Source: JACKFB01 sp041389525
GTDB lineage: Bacteria > Myxococcota_A > UBA9042 > PHBI01 > JACKFB01
Direction: 5' to 3'
Length of the DNA: 64,000 nt
Assembly: GCA_041389525.1 (NCBI GenBank)
Contig: JAWKRR010000026.1
Location: forward strand, 30,559 to 94,558
The notes under the pieces were generated by a model. That model did not search any database. It saw nothing but the letters and a program-made list of their open reading frames with translations, and was not told the origin of the DNA. Positions 20,441 through 28,752 of this stretch are shown here, piece after piece (position 1 is the first letter of the stretch; each line of letters opens with the position of its first letter). The position numbers were made by a program, and so were the translations under genes.

Positions 20441-22123
20441 TCAGAAGCGCACGGTCGCCTCGAGCTTGACGCCCTCGAAGTCGGGGAAGATGCGGCAGAT
20501 GCCGCCCGAGCACTTCAACCCGCCCTTGGAGCGCCCGCCGAAGACCCGGATGAAGCTGCTCTGGTCGAAGCGATACATGACCCACGCGCCCGGGAAGACC
20601 GGGCTTCCGCTCCGATCATCGCTGGTCAGGTAGTCGAGCTGAGCGGTGAACGCCCAGTGGGGCGTGAAGTCCCACGTGACGTACGCCGTGCCTTCCACGT
20701 AGCGGTCGCGCGTGATGCTGGCCTTGGGGTTCTTGTCGTGGAACTCGTGGCTCCAGTGGAACTGCAGGTCGTGGCGCGCTCCCAGCAGCACGAAGGCGTC
20801 GGCGTCGAGGTGCACCATCCGCAACCCGACGTCGGAGCCGCTCGGCGCCTGCTCGAGCCGCGTGCCCGCCTGCAGCTGCACCCGGTGGCCGCGCGCGTGC
20901 TTGTAGTCCCAGCCCGCGTACCCGTGCACCGTCGTGTGCCCCTGCTCGGGCGCGTCGAGGAAGCCCGCGGCCGACACGAAGACGTTCTGGCGATTGCCGC
21001 CCTCGCTCTTTCGCAGCCGATAATCCAGCCGGATGTGGGCGCCGGAGACGTCGGTGTTGTTGGCGATTCGTTGGCCCGCGCGCTCCAGCGTGGGCGGCGC
21101 GTTGTACGGAAACGTCGTCGTGATCCCCAGGCTCTGCGCCGTCTGCGGGTGGGGCGTCGAGGCCAGCTCGAACTGATCGTAGTGCTTCGCCTCAGCCAGC
21201 AGCGTGACGGGCCCGGCGAAGACCGTCGCCGACCCGTAGAGCGCGTAGCCGTGCCGCACGCTGTCGACCGTGCCGCTGAGGGCCTCGCGGCTCGAGCGGG
21301 TCGTCAGGTAGTCGAACTCGGCGTAGAGCGAGACCCGCTCGGCCAGCGACAGCGCCTCGAACGAGCCGCCGACGATCCACGAGCGGATGAAACGCTCGCC
21401 CGAGATCGGGGTCGGCTCCAGATCGTCTCGCGCCAGCACGTCGAAGGGCTGGACCAGGGTCTTGCTCAGCGGCGAGTGGCGGCGCTCGATGTCCACGCCG
21501 TGCAGGGCGAACCGCAGCTTCGGGGTGGGGCTGTACTCGACGCGGCCCGACACCACGAGGTCGTGGGGGTCCGGCACGCGTTTCTCTTCGACGCCATCGA
21601 CGTTCACGACGTTCGTGATACCCGCGTCGACGCGCGCGGCGAACTTGGACGAGCGAAAACCCGCGTGGGCGCCGCGCAGCGTCACGTCGAAGCCGACCTC
21701 GTCGACCTTGCGCAGCGCCAGCGCCATGCCGCGACCCAGCGCCACGTAGTCGTCGCCGGCCGTCAGCGTGAACCCCCCTTTTCGTGCGGTGAAATATAGC
21801 TCTTCGACGCGCAGGTCGTTTCGGTACTGCCCGCTCGGGGGGTCGGGAAACCAAGCCGCGTCCAGGCGCATGCCGGCGCTCAGCCAGCCGGCGCGCAGCC
21901 GCAGATTGAGGCGGTTGCGCAGGTCGAAGACGTTCTCGGGGGCCACGGCGAGCGCCGGATCATCGAGCTTCGTGTGGAAGTCGAGGAGCAGGCTCTCGGT
22001 GACGTCCAGCACGATGGGGGCGCCGTCCTTTCGGGCGCCCAGATCGATGGCGGACGCGGGGAGACTCAGCGCCAGGGCCAGCACGGCGGCCGCGAGGGCG
22101 AAGCTGCGCCTGGTCCCGCTCAA
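20441..22123 (-). CDS. outer-membrane beta-barrel (DUF6029-like)
   Basis: Protein of 560 residues with a signal peptide (LALALSLPASA) and many alternating amphipathic strands, ending in EATVRF with a terminal Phe as in outer-membrane barrels. Segments such as RAGWLSAGMRLDAAWFP, ELYFTARKGGFTLTAGDDYV and WHVMYRFDQSS-like strands suit a transmembrane barrel; the fold resembles the DUF6029 family. A TTG start lies 3 nt after the TlpA-like gene stop. The two thioredoxin-fold lipoproteins encoded upstream suggest a shared envelope redox or maturation role. Substrate is unknown. Confidence 0.72.
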   Translation of the reverse strand: MSGTRRSFALAAAVLALALSLPASAIDLGARKDGAPIVLDVTESLLLDFHTKLDDPALAVAPENVFDLRNRLNLRLRAGWLSAGMRLDAAWFPDPPSGQYRNDLRVEELYFTARKGGFTLTAGDDYVALGRGMALALRKVDEVGFDVTLRGAHAGFRSSKFAARVDAGITNVVNVDGVEEKRVPDPHDLVVSGRVEYSPTPKLRFALHGVDIERRHSPLSKTLVQPFDVLARDDLEPTPISGERFIRSWIVGGSFEALSLAERVSLYAEFDYLTTRSSREALSGTVDSVRHGYALYGSATVFAGPVTLLAEAKHYDQFELASTPHPQTAQSLGITTTFPYNAPPTLERAGQRIANNTDVSGAHIRLDYRLRKSEGGNRQNVFVSAAGFLDAPEQGHTTVHGYAGWDYKHARGHRVQLQAGTRLEQAPSGSDVGLRMVHLDADAFVLLGARHDLQFHWSHEFHDKNPKASITRDRYVEGTAYVTWDFTPHWAFTAQLDYLTSDDRSGSPVFPGAWVMYRFDQSSFIRVFGGRSKGGLKCSGGICRIFPDFEGVKLEATVRF

Positions 22124-22126
22124 GGC

Positions 22127-22708
22127 CTACTTGTCCTGGGCCAGCAGGCGCTCGACCTCGGCCTCCAGGCGCGCGGCTTCGGAGAGCTGAAAGCCCTCGA
22201 TGGTGCGCGCGATGCGGCCGTCACGACCGATGAGCACGGTGAATGGGGCGGCCGCGCGCGGGTTCCAGGCGACGGCGATCGTCGAATCCTGGTCGATGGC
22301 GACTGGGAATGTGTAGTCGTTGGACTTGATGTAGGGCGCGACCTCGGCCCAGGTCTCGGGCCCGTCCAGGCTGACCGACAGGACGGCGAGGCCCTGGCCG
22401 GCGAGGCGCTCGTGCATGCGCTGCAGGTAGGGCATCTCGGTCTTGCAGGGCTCGCAGAAGGTCGCCCAGAAGCTGAGGAGTACGACGTCGCGGCCCAGAT
22501 GATCGGCCAGGGCGAAGCGGCGGCCGTCGATGTCGGTGACGGCGAAGGTGGCCGACGCGCTGACTTTTCGGCCTGAGCCGGCCTCGGTGTCCGCGCCGGG
22601 GCTGGCGCTCGACGCGCCGCCGTCATCTCCGCGCCGCTGCGGCTCTGTGCTGCCGCAGCCGAGCGCCCACGCGGCCAAGGCCACTGCGATGAGAGTGCGC
22701 CCGCTCAT
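22127..22708 (-). CDS. TlpA-like thioredoxin-fold lipoprotein
   Basis: Protein of 193 residues. The signal peptide ends WALGC, giving a lipidated Cys. A thioredoxin/AhpC-TSA fold follows with the active site FWATFCEPCKTEM and the cis-Pro region near AAAPFTVLIGRDGRI. TlpA-type proteins reduce or oxidise periplasmic disulfides. ATG 22708 overlaps the preceding gene's stop by 4 nt; the TTG three codons earlier is less likely. It is the middle gene of a three-gene operon that ends with an outer-membrane barrel. Confidence 0.82.
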   Translation of the reverse strand: MSGRTLIAVALAAWALGCGSTEPQRRGDDGGASSASPGADTEAGSGRKVSASATFAVTDIDGRRFALADHLGRDVVLLSFWATFCEPCKTEMPYLQRMHERLAGQGLAVLSVSLDGPETWAEVAPYIKSNDYTFPVAIDQDSTIAVAWNPRAAAPFTVLIGRDGRIARTIEGFQLSEAARLEAEVERLLAQDK

Positions 22709-23259
22709 GGCAACCAATCTGCGATGCGGTCGCCGATATCGTCAGGGATATCGCCGACTTTACGGAAGCGGATGGTGCCGTCGCGGCTCACGATCAAGTG
22801 GACCGGCAGCGTGCCGCCGACCGCCTCGCCGAAGTGCTGGGGGACCATGAGCTGCTGGGGATCGACGAAGATATCGAAGCGGGCGCCGATGTCTCCGCCC
22901 CACGCGCTGCAGAGGGCGGTGGTGGGCGGGCGATTCGGCTCCTCCTCGATGAGGATCTGGGCGACCCCGACGCGGCCGGTCGTGAAGCGGTCGACCACCT
23001 TGGAGTTGATGATCGGCGCCTCTTTCGCGCAGTTGGTGCACCACTTGGCGCCGAAGGTGACATAGACGACGTCGTAGCCGCCGATCCACGCGCTGAGGTC
23101 GAGGGGTTGGGAGTCGCAGCGCGCGATGGTGACCGCCGGCATCGGGTCGCCGAGGTCGGGCGGCTCAAAGCTCGACGACGCGGTCCCGCCGTCGTCACAG
23201 CCAGCGGCCGCGAGCGCGAACGCCAAGGCGACCGCAACCCACCGAATTCCTACCCTCAT
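22705..23259 (-). CDS. thioredoxin-fold lipoprotein (WCTNC)
   Basis: Protein of 184 residues with a lipobox ending LAAAGC, then a redoxin-like fold. The active site is FGAKWCTNCAKEAP and the family's cis-Pro region is GGTLPVHLIVSRDGTIRF. The CTNC pair suggests a membrane-anchored disulfide reductase or oxidant sensor. ATG 23259 has an excellent AGGAGGGGG ribosome site. Longer reading frames upstream contain no conserved sequence. It leads the operon with the TlpA-like lipoprotein and the barrel protein. Two different thioredoxin-fold lipoproteins side by side may form a relay. Confidence 0.8.
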   Translation of the reverse strand: MRVGIRWVAVALAFALAAAGCDDGGTASSSFEPPDLGDPMPAVTIARCDSQPLDLSAWIGGYDVVYVTFGAKWCTNCAKEAPIINSKVVDRFTTGRVGVAQILIEEEPNRPPTTALCSAWGGDIGARFDIFVDPQQLMVPQHFGEAVGGTLPVHLIVSRDGTIRFRKVGDIPDDIGDRIADWLP

Positions 23260-23377
23260 CCGACCCCCTCCTGACCTCGCGCCGATGCGCACGGCCAGTC
23301 CCGCAGCGTGCCACACTCCGATTGGGTATGCTCGTCCCCGTGCCCTGGTTACGAATCCCGCCCCGGAGAGCGCGCGC

Positions 23378-24271
23378 GTGAAAGCCCCCCTACGTATCCT
23401 CGCCGGCGCTGGCGGCATCCTCCTTGTCGCCCTGGTGGTGGGGGCCATTCTGATCGCGACGTGGCCGCCTTTCGGGCGCTGGTTGCTGGGTCTCGAGACG
23501 GTGCGGGCGGGTGTGGCGCCCTTCCCGCAGGCCGCGCCCAACTTCGACCACGCGCTGCTCGACAAGCTGCTCGACGAGCGGGTTCGCGGCGGTCACGTCG
23601 ACTACACCGCGCTGGCGGCGGACAGCAGCGCGCTGCGGCGGTACGTGGCCACGCTGGAGGTCACCGGCCCGCGCACCACGCCCGGCCGCTTCCCGACCGA
23701 GGCGCACCGGACCGCCTGGACCATCAACGCGTACAACGCGGCGGTGCTGCTGGGCGTCGTCCACCACTGGCCGATCCGCTCGGTTCACGACGTCCGCGGC
23801 GCGGTGGAGCCCAAGGCGGGCTTCGGGTTTTTCTGGGCGCAGCGCTTCGTGCTCGACGGCGAGTCCACGCACCTGATGGGTCTGGAGGGCGCGCTGCTGC
23901 GCCGGACCCGTGACGCGCGAATCCACGGGGCGCTGAACTGCGCGTCGCTCGGGTGTCCGGACCTGCGCTCGGCGGCGTGGTCGGCTGAGGACCTGGACGC
24001 GCGGCTCGACGAGGCCGCGACGCGCCTGGCCAGCGAGCCTCGCCACGTGCAGGTCGACGACGCCGCGCGGGCCATCGTGCTGTCGCAGATCTACGAGTGG
24101 TACGCGGCCGATTTCGCCAACGACGCGCGGGCCCGCGGCTGGGGCGTCGAGGTGCTGGACTGGGTGGCGAACTTCGCCGAGCCCGACGTCGCCCAAGCCC
24201 TGGCGCAGGCGCGGCAGGCGGGCTACGTGGTCGCGTATCGACCGTACGACTGGGGCCTCAACGGCGAGTAA
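23378..24271 (+). CDS. DUF547 membrane-anchored protein
   Basis: Protein of 297 residues with one N-terminal transmembrane helix (ILLVALVVGAILIATW) and a DUF547 domain. Conserved pieces are FDHALLDKLLDERV, the WTINAYNAAVLLGVV helix, LMGLEGALLR, and RIHGALNCASLGCPDL with two Cys. DUF547 proteins are of unknown function, often extracytoplasmic. GTG 23378 was chosen for the GGAGAG at 23365-23370, 7 nt upstream. It is transcribed away from the thioredoxin-lipoprotein operon, sharing a divergent intergenic region of about 120 nt. Confidence 0.8.
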   Translation: MKAPLRILAGAGGILLVALVVGAILIATWPPFGRWLLGLETVRAGVAPFPQAAPNFDHALLDKLLDERVRGGHVDYTALAADSSALRRYVATLEVTGPRTTPGRFPTEAHRTAWTINAYNAAVLLGVVHHWPIRSVHDVRGAVEPKAGFGFFWAQRFVLDGESTHLMGLEGALLRRTRDARIHGALNCASLGCPDLRSAAWSAEDLDARLDEAATRLASEPRHVQVDDAARAIVLSQIYEWYAADFANDARARGWGVEVLDWVANFAEPDVAQALAQARQAGYVVAYRPYDWGLNGE

Positions 24272-24346
24272 CCCGCGGCCTGCGGGCGCCATAGGAAACA
24301 CTCAGGCGCTCGACCCGGGCGCCCCGCGACTCGACTGGGGGCTGTG

Positions 24347-25198
24347 ATGACGGTGAGAACGCTGGCTGCGCTGATGCTGGCCGTGTCGGTGGGGGCGCCC
24401 GGTTGCGACGACGGAGAGGTGACCACCGGCGACCTGGACCACTTCGCCGGGGTAGTGGTGGCCCCTGACCTGGCGGCGATGGCTGGACGCATCCTCGACT
24501 TCGCCGGCGACCCGGTGGCCGGCATTCGCGTGGCGGCGTGCAGCGACCTGGAGTGCCCCTTCGCGGAGACCGACGCCGGCGGGTACTTCCTGCACCTCGA
24601 CATCCCGGCGCGGCCCAGGCGCTTCGAGATCTTCGGGCAGTACGACGAGTTCGGCAGCCTCGCGTTTCGGCGGGAGTTCGACCCCGGCGAGCTCGTGAAC
24701 GTCGGCGACGTCACCCTGCCGCGGGTGCAAGGGCCGCCCGCCGCCTGGGATCCGCGCGAGGCGGGGACGGCGTTGATCGCCGGCGGCCGCATCGAGCTGA
24801 CGGTCGCGCCGGACAAGGCCGACGGGGACGGCGTGCGCCCGAAAGTGCTTCAGTATCCGCTGGGTACGGTCCGCTTCGACATCCAGGCCGGCCGCGTGCC
24901 CGGCGAGCAGATCCCGCCCTTCTACAACCAGCCCTGGGTGGGCAAAGAGGCCGACACCCTGGCCTTCTCCGTCGTCCCCTTCGACCTCTTCGCGCTCAAA
25001 GCGGTGAAGTTCCGCGTGCTTGAGGGCGTGACGAAGCCCGAGGGCACGGTCTACGACATCTACGACGTGGACCCGCTGGACGGGCTGCTCTTGCCGGCGG
25101 GCACGGCGACGGTCGACGCCGACGGGGTGTTGGTCGGCGACAAGCTGAGCGAGCTGCGCGACCTGACCTTCTTCATGTTCGTGCCGCAGGGCGACTAG
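24347..25198 (+). CDS. lipoprotein with carboxypeptidase-regulatory-like domain
   Basis: Protein of 283 residues, signal peptide ending GAPGC (C20). Residues about 40-115 resemble a CarboxypepD_reg beta-sandwich: MAGRILDFAGDPVAGIRVAA with ETDAGGYFLHLDI. The remainder is beta-rich and unrecognised. It follows the DUF547 gene on the same strand after 75 nt and is closed by a strong hairpin. ATG 24347 is used; a GTG one codon upstream is the alternative. Function unknown. Confidence 0.72.
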   Translation: MTVRTLAALMLAVSVGAPGCDDGEVTTGDLDHFAGVVVAPDLAAMAGRILDFAGDPVAGIRVAACSDLECPFAETDAGGYFLHLDIPARPRRFEIFGQYDEFGSLAFRREFDPGELVNVGDVTLPRVQGPPAAWDPREAGTALIAGGRIELTVAPDKADGDGVRPKVLQYPLGTVRFDIQAGRVPGEQIPPFYNQPWVGKEADTLAFSVVPFDLFALKAVKFRVLEGVTKPEGTVYDIYDVDPLDGLLLPAGTATVDADGVLVGDKLSELRDLTFFMFVPQGD

Positions 25199-25212
25199 CG
25201 AACGCGAAGGAT

Positions 25213-25254
25213 GGAGCCCGGCGCGGGCCTCCGTCGGAGGGCGCGCCGGGCTCC
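25213..25254. terminator. strong bidirectional terminator hairpin
   Basis: GGAGCCCGGCGCG (25213-25225) pairs perfectly with CGCGCCGGGCTCC (25242-25254), and the loop itself can pair CCTCCG with CGGAGG. It lies between two convergent genes, 14 nt after one stop and 9 nt before the other, so it probably terminates both. Confidence 0.8.
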
Positions 25255-25263
25255 GTGACGACC

Positions 25264-26454
25264 TTAGAGAAGCGGCGGCGAGACCGACTTGGCCTCGGCA
25301 GACTCGAACGCGATGACCACGCTGCACTGATCGCAGGTCAGGATGAAGTCGATCGCGCCGATGAAGGAGCAGAAGCTCGGCGGGTCGGGCTCGGCACAGG
25401 CGGCGGTCAGGCCGTCCTTGATGGACTTCTTCGGCACCGAGCCGCAGATGCGGCCGTTGGTGATGCCGAACTTGCCCGACATGTCGCCCTTGATGGTGCC
25501 GTTCTGAATGTCGAGGTCGAGCACCAGCCCGTCGGTGATCGGGACCGCGAAGCCGATGCTCGCGGGGCCCGCGAGGAGCTTGCCGTTGCCGACCTTCGCG
25601 CCCGAGACCGAGACCTTCGGCACGCCGCCCTCGTCGTAGGAGCTGTCGGAGGCGATCCAATCACACGAGGCCTCGAGCTTGGAGCCGATGCCGCAGGTCG
25701 GGTCGGGCTGAACCTCCATGTCGTCGCCGATGAGCAGCTCGACCGTCGCGTTCGTCGTCGCGGTCCCGTCGAACCCGAGGATCTCGAGCAGCAGCACGAG
25801 CGATCCCTCTTCGACGGTCGCGGCGAGCTCGGCGTTGGCGTCGACGCCAAAAGACGCCAGCGTGCCGATCAGGCCGTTGATGTCGCCGTCCTTGGCGTCG
25901 ATCTTGCCGTCGTTGTTGCCGTCGCAGGCGTAATCGGCGGCCTTCTCGAGCAGCTCAACTCCCACGACGTGGCTGTAGTAGCCCGAGGCCGGCGGGACCA
26001 CGACGTCCGGGCTGGTGTCCGGGGTCGCGTCGGGCGTCGCGTCGGGCGTCGCGTCGGCGACCACGTCGGGGGCGGTGTCGGGCGTCGCGTCGGGCATCGG
26101 CGCGTCGGGGACCACGTCGCCAGTCACCACGCCGTCAGGCATCGGCGCGTCAGTCACCGCGTCAGGGATCACGTCGCCAACCACGTCCGCGATGGCGTCC
26201 GGCGTCGGCGTGGTGTCGGCGACCACGTCGGGCTTCGGGTCAGCGTCCGACGTCGTATCGAGGCCCGAAGTCGAGTCCGGAACGATCGCCGAGTCCGGCC
26301 CAGCGGAATCAGCCGCCGCGTCGCCGCCCGTCACCGAGTCCGTCGTGACATCCGGCGAAGTGACGTCGCCGCCCGTCGTCGTGGAATCGTCACATGCGAC
26401 GGCCGTGAGGCTCGCCGTCATGACCAAGGCCAGCAGTACCCTGCGCAACACCAT
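25264..26454 (-). CDS. lipoprotein with Asp-Thr-Pro-rich stalk
   Basis: Protein of 396 residues. The signal peptide ends LTAVAC and is followed by about 140 residues rich in Asp, Pro, Thr and Val (including TPDA repeats), a stalk like those of other lipoproteins here. A C-terminal globular domain begins SGYYSHVVGVELLEKAA and contains ACDGNNDGKIDAKDGDIN, a calcium-loop-like motif, plus paired cysteines later. ATG 26454 has an AGGAGGGG ribosome site; upstream starts lack conserved sequence. No family is recognised. Surface location is the only supported inference. Confidence 0.72.
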   Translation of the reverse strand: MVLRRVLLALVMTASLTAVACDDSTTTGGDVTSPDVTTDSVTGGDAAADSAGPDSAIVPDSTSGLDTTSDADPKPDVVADTTPTPDAIADVVGDVIPDAVTDAPMPDGVVTGDVVPDAPMPDATPDTAPDVVADATPDATPDATPDTSPDVVVPPASGYYSHVVGVELLEKAADYACDGNNDGKIDAKDGDINGLIGTLASFGVDANAELAATVEEGSLVLLLEILGFDGTATTNATVELLIGDDMEVQPDPTCGIGSKLEASCDWIASDSSYDEGGVPKVSVSGAKVGNGKLLAGPASIGFAVPITDGLVLDLDIQNGTIKGDMSGKFGITNGRICGSVPKKSIKDGLTAACAEPDPPSFCSFIGAIDFILTCDQCSVVIAFESAEAKSVSPPLL

Positions 26455-26577
26455 GTTCACCCCTCCTGCGGCAGGATGCCGCTCGCCTTGAATCGGCGCG
26501 CGTAGACTAGCGCATTGCCCAGTTCGAGCAAAAGAGCGCACGTCGTTCGAGTCTGGCCGACCGGGGCGGGTGAGCGG

Positions 26578-27081
26578 CTAGGAAGCCCGCGAGAGCAGCC
26601 ACTGGCGCGTGAATCGCTCCTGCATGGCCAGCTTCTCCTCGAACTGCTTGGCGATGAACTTCTCGACAAGCCCGCCGAAGCCGAGCACGTCCACGCGCAC
26701 CTCAAGCTCCGAGATGAGGTCGATGCCCGAGGCCGTCGGGACCGTCTGCTGCGAGCCTTGGACGTGAATCTTCGTCGAGAGCTTCGCGGTGATCACGCGG
26801 TAGGACCAGCGGTTGGTGGCGGGGTCGAAGTCGCCGTCGTCGGTGAACTGCTGAGCGTCGCCGAAGAGCCGCTGGATGACGGCCGGGGCGTCCAGATGCG
26901 GGTGGGCGAGCAGCTGCCGATGGTAGTGGCCGTTCTCGCCGGTCCAGGACTCCAGGACCTCGACCGAGTCGCAGCCCAGCCCGTCGATGTAGAGCGCCCG
27001 GGTGAACTCGGGGTCGAAGTAGACGCCGTGCCAGTAGGTGTCGGCGTCGGTCTTGAGGCCGAAACGCGCCGTCGTACGCAT
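26578..27081 (-). CDS. SRPBCC-type protein (DUF2505-like)
   Basis: Protein of 167 residues with the START-like layout of DUF2505: N-terminal FGLKTDADTYWHGVYFDPEF, central beta strands (NRWSYRVITAKLSTKIHVQG) and a long C-terminal helix (LVEKFIAKQFEEKLAMQERF) that would cap a hydrophobic pocket. Such proteins bind lipids or polyketides; steroid binding is possible given the surroundings. ATG 27081 has a GGGAGGG ribosome site. It is divergent from the acyl-CoA dehydrogenase gene at 27331, with a palindrome between them. Confidence 0.72.
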   Translation of the reverse strand: MRTTARFGLKTDADTYWHGVYFDPEFTRALYIDGLGCDSVEVLESWTGENGHYHRQLLAHPHLDAPAVIQRLFGDAQQFTDDGDFDPATNRWSYRVITAKLSTKIHVQGSQQTVPTASGIDLISELEVRVDVLGFGGLVEKFIAKQFEEKLAMQERFTRQWLLSRAS

Positions 27082-27096
27082 GCTGCCCTCCCAATC

Positions 27097-27106
27097 GTGA
27101 CGTCAC
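27097..27106. promoter_or_regulatory. palindromic operator candidate GTGACGTCAC
   Basis: A perfect 10-bp palindrome followed by AGTGACA, which repeats one half-site, lies 16 nt before the DUF2505-like start in a divergent intergenic region of 249 nt. It could bind a TetR- or GntR-type regulator. The rest of 27107-27320 is GC-rich and shows nothing else I recognise. Confidence 0.3.
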
Positions 27107-27330
27107 AGTGACACGGCCTCGGCGAGGTCGGCAACAACGCCCACGCGCGCCGCCAGCACGCCGCGAGCCCGAGGTCCGGCGGCGGCGGCGCGACGGGGCG
27201 GTGGAGAGGGCGTGCGGGGCCTCCGATCCACGGTCGGACGCCGGCGCTCGCGGTCGGCGCCGTCTGGGTCGCAGCGCGAGGCGAGACCGAGTAGCATCCT
27301 CGCCGGGACACATGGGAAGCGGAGGCGCGC

Positions 27331-28752
27331 GTGGCGGAGGTAGAGGCGTTTCGGCAAGAGGTCGGCCGCTGGCTCGAGGCCAACGCGCCGCGCTCGCTCT
27401 ACGGAACACGGCGAGGGCGTTTCGACGGCTTCTGGGGCGGGCGAAAGGCCAGCGGCACGGATCCCGACGTGCTGCGCTGGCGTGACCTCATGGCCGAGCG
27501 TGGGTTCACGGCGCCGACGTGGCCTGTGGAGTACGGCGGCGGCGGGCTGAGCCGGGCGGAGGCGCGGGCGCTGGACCAGGAGTTGGCGCGGGCTGGCTTA
27601 CCTCCCGCGGTCGTCGGCTTCGGCTTGACGATGATCGGCCCGACGCTGCTGGACTACGGCACGGAGGCGCAGAAGCGACAGCATCTGCCTGCGATTTGCC
27701 GAGGTGAGATTCGCTGGTGTCAGGGCTACTCCGAGCCGCAAGCGGGCTCAGACCTGGCGTCGCTCCGCACGCGGGCCGTGCGCGACGGGGACGCGTTCAT
27801 CGTCGACGGCCAGAAGGTCTGGACCTCCTACGCCGACCAATCCGACTGGATCTTCTGCCTCACCCGGACGAACCCCGACGCGAAGAAGCAGGCGGGGATT
27901 ACGTTTTTGCTCATCGACATGGAGAGCCCGGGGGTCACCGCGCGGCGCATCGCGCTCATCAGCGGCGCGTCGCCCTTCTGCGAGGTCTTCCTCGAGGGCG
28001 TGCGGGTGCCCGAGTCGAACGTCGTCGGCGAGGTCGACTCGGGGTGGACGGTCGCGAAAGCGCTGCTGGGATATGAGCGTTCGATGATCGGCGAGGCCAT
28101 CGGTGGGCAGCTCGCGACCTCGGAGGCGCAGCTGGTCGCCGGGGCACGCAGGCACCTGCAGGCCGCCGAGGGACGGCTCCCCGACGCGACGCTGCGGGAC
28201 GCCATCGTGCAGAACGCGATGGACGAGCGTGCCTTCGCGCTGACGATTGAGCGGGCGCGGCAGGGGGCGCAGAGCGGGCGCGCGCCGGGGCCGGAGAGCT
28301 CGATCATGAAGGTGGCGGGCAGCGAGCTGAAGCAGCGGCGCTGGGAGCTGTCGGTGCGCATCGCCGGGCCGCAGGGGCTCGGTTGGGAGGGCCCGGGCTT
28401 CGACGACGAGGACGTGGCGGCGACGCGCGAGTGGCTGCGTTCGCGGGCCAACTCGATCGAGGGCGGGACCTCGGAGATACAGCTCGACATTCTGGCGCGG
28501 CGAGTTCTGGGCCTGCCAAGCGACAAAGGGGGAAGGGGTGAAGCTGATCCTCGACGAAGAGCAGACGCTTCTGGCGAAGACGGCGCGGCAGTTCATGGAC
28601 GAGCGCTCGCCGGTGACCCGCGTGCGCGAGCTCCGCGACACGGAGGACGCGACCGGCTACTCGAAGGCGCTGTGGCGGCAGATGGCACAGCTCGGGTGGA
28701 CGGGCCTGTGTCTGCCGGAGGCGCACGGCGGCTCGGAGCTCGGCCTCTTTGA
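27331..28752 (+). CDS. acyl-CoA dehydrogenase with run-on C-terminus
   Basis: Acyl-CoA dehydrogenase of the FadE type. The core runs about 400 residues: WPVEYGGGGLSRAEARA, YSEPQAGSDLASLRTRA, GQKVWTSYADQSDWIFCLTR and the end SIEGGTSEIQLDILARRVLG. GTG 27331 has GGAGG 5 nt upstream. The family normally ends just after LGLPSDK, and a TGA at 28539-28541 lies there one frame away, overlapping the next gene's GTG. As read, the frame misses it in a G-rich run (28528-28537) and continues 71 codons in a frame that overlaps the next gene. A one-base deletion is the likely cause. It forms a pair with the following dehydrogenase. Confidence 0.78.
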   Translation: MAEVEAFRQEVGRWLEANAPRSLYGTRRGRFDGFWGGRKASGTDPDVLRWRDLMAERGFTAPTWPVEYGGGGLSRAEARALDQELARAGLPPAVVGFGLTMIGPTLLDYGTEAQKRQHLPAICRGEIRWCQGYSEPQAGSDLASLRTRAVRDGDAFIVDGQKVWTSYADQSDWIFCLTRTNPDAKKQAGITFLLIDMESPGVTARRIALISGASPFCEVFLEGVRVPESNVVGEVDSGWTVAKALLGYERSMIGEAIGGQLATSEAQLVAGARRHLQAAEGRLPDATLRDAIVQNAMDERAFALTIERARQGAQSGRAPGPESSIMKVAGSELKQRRWELSVRIAGPQGLGWEGPGFDDEDVAATREWLRSRANSIEGGTSEIQLDILARRVLGLPSDKGGRGEADPRRRADASGEDGAAVHGRALAGDPRARAPRHGGRDRLLEGAVAADGTARVDGPVSAGGARRLGARPL

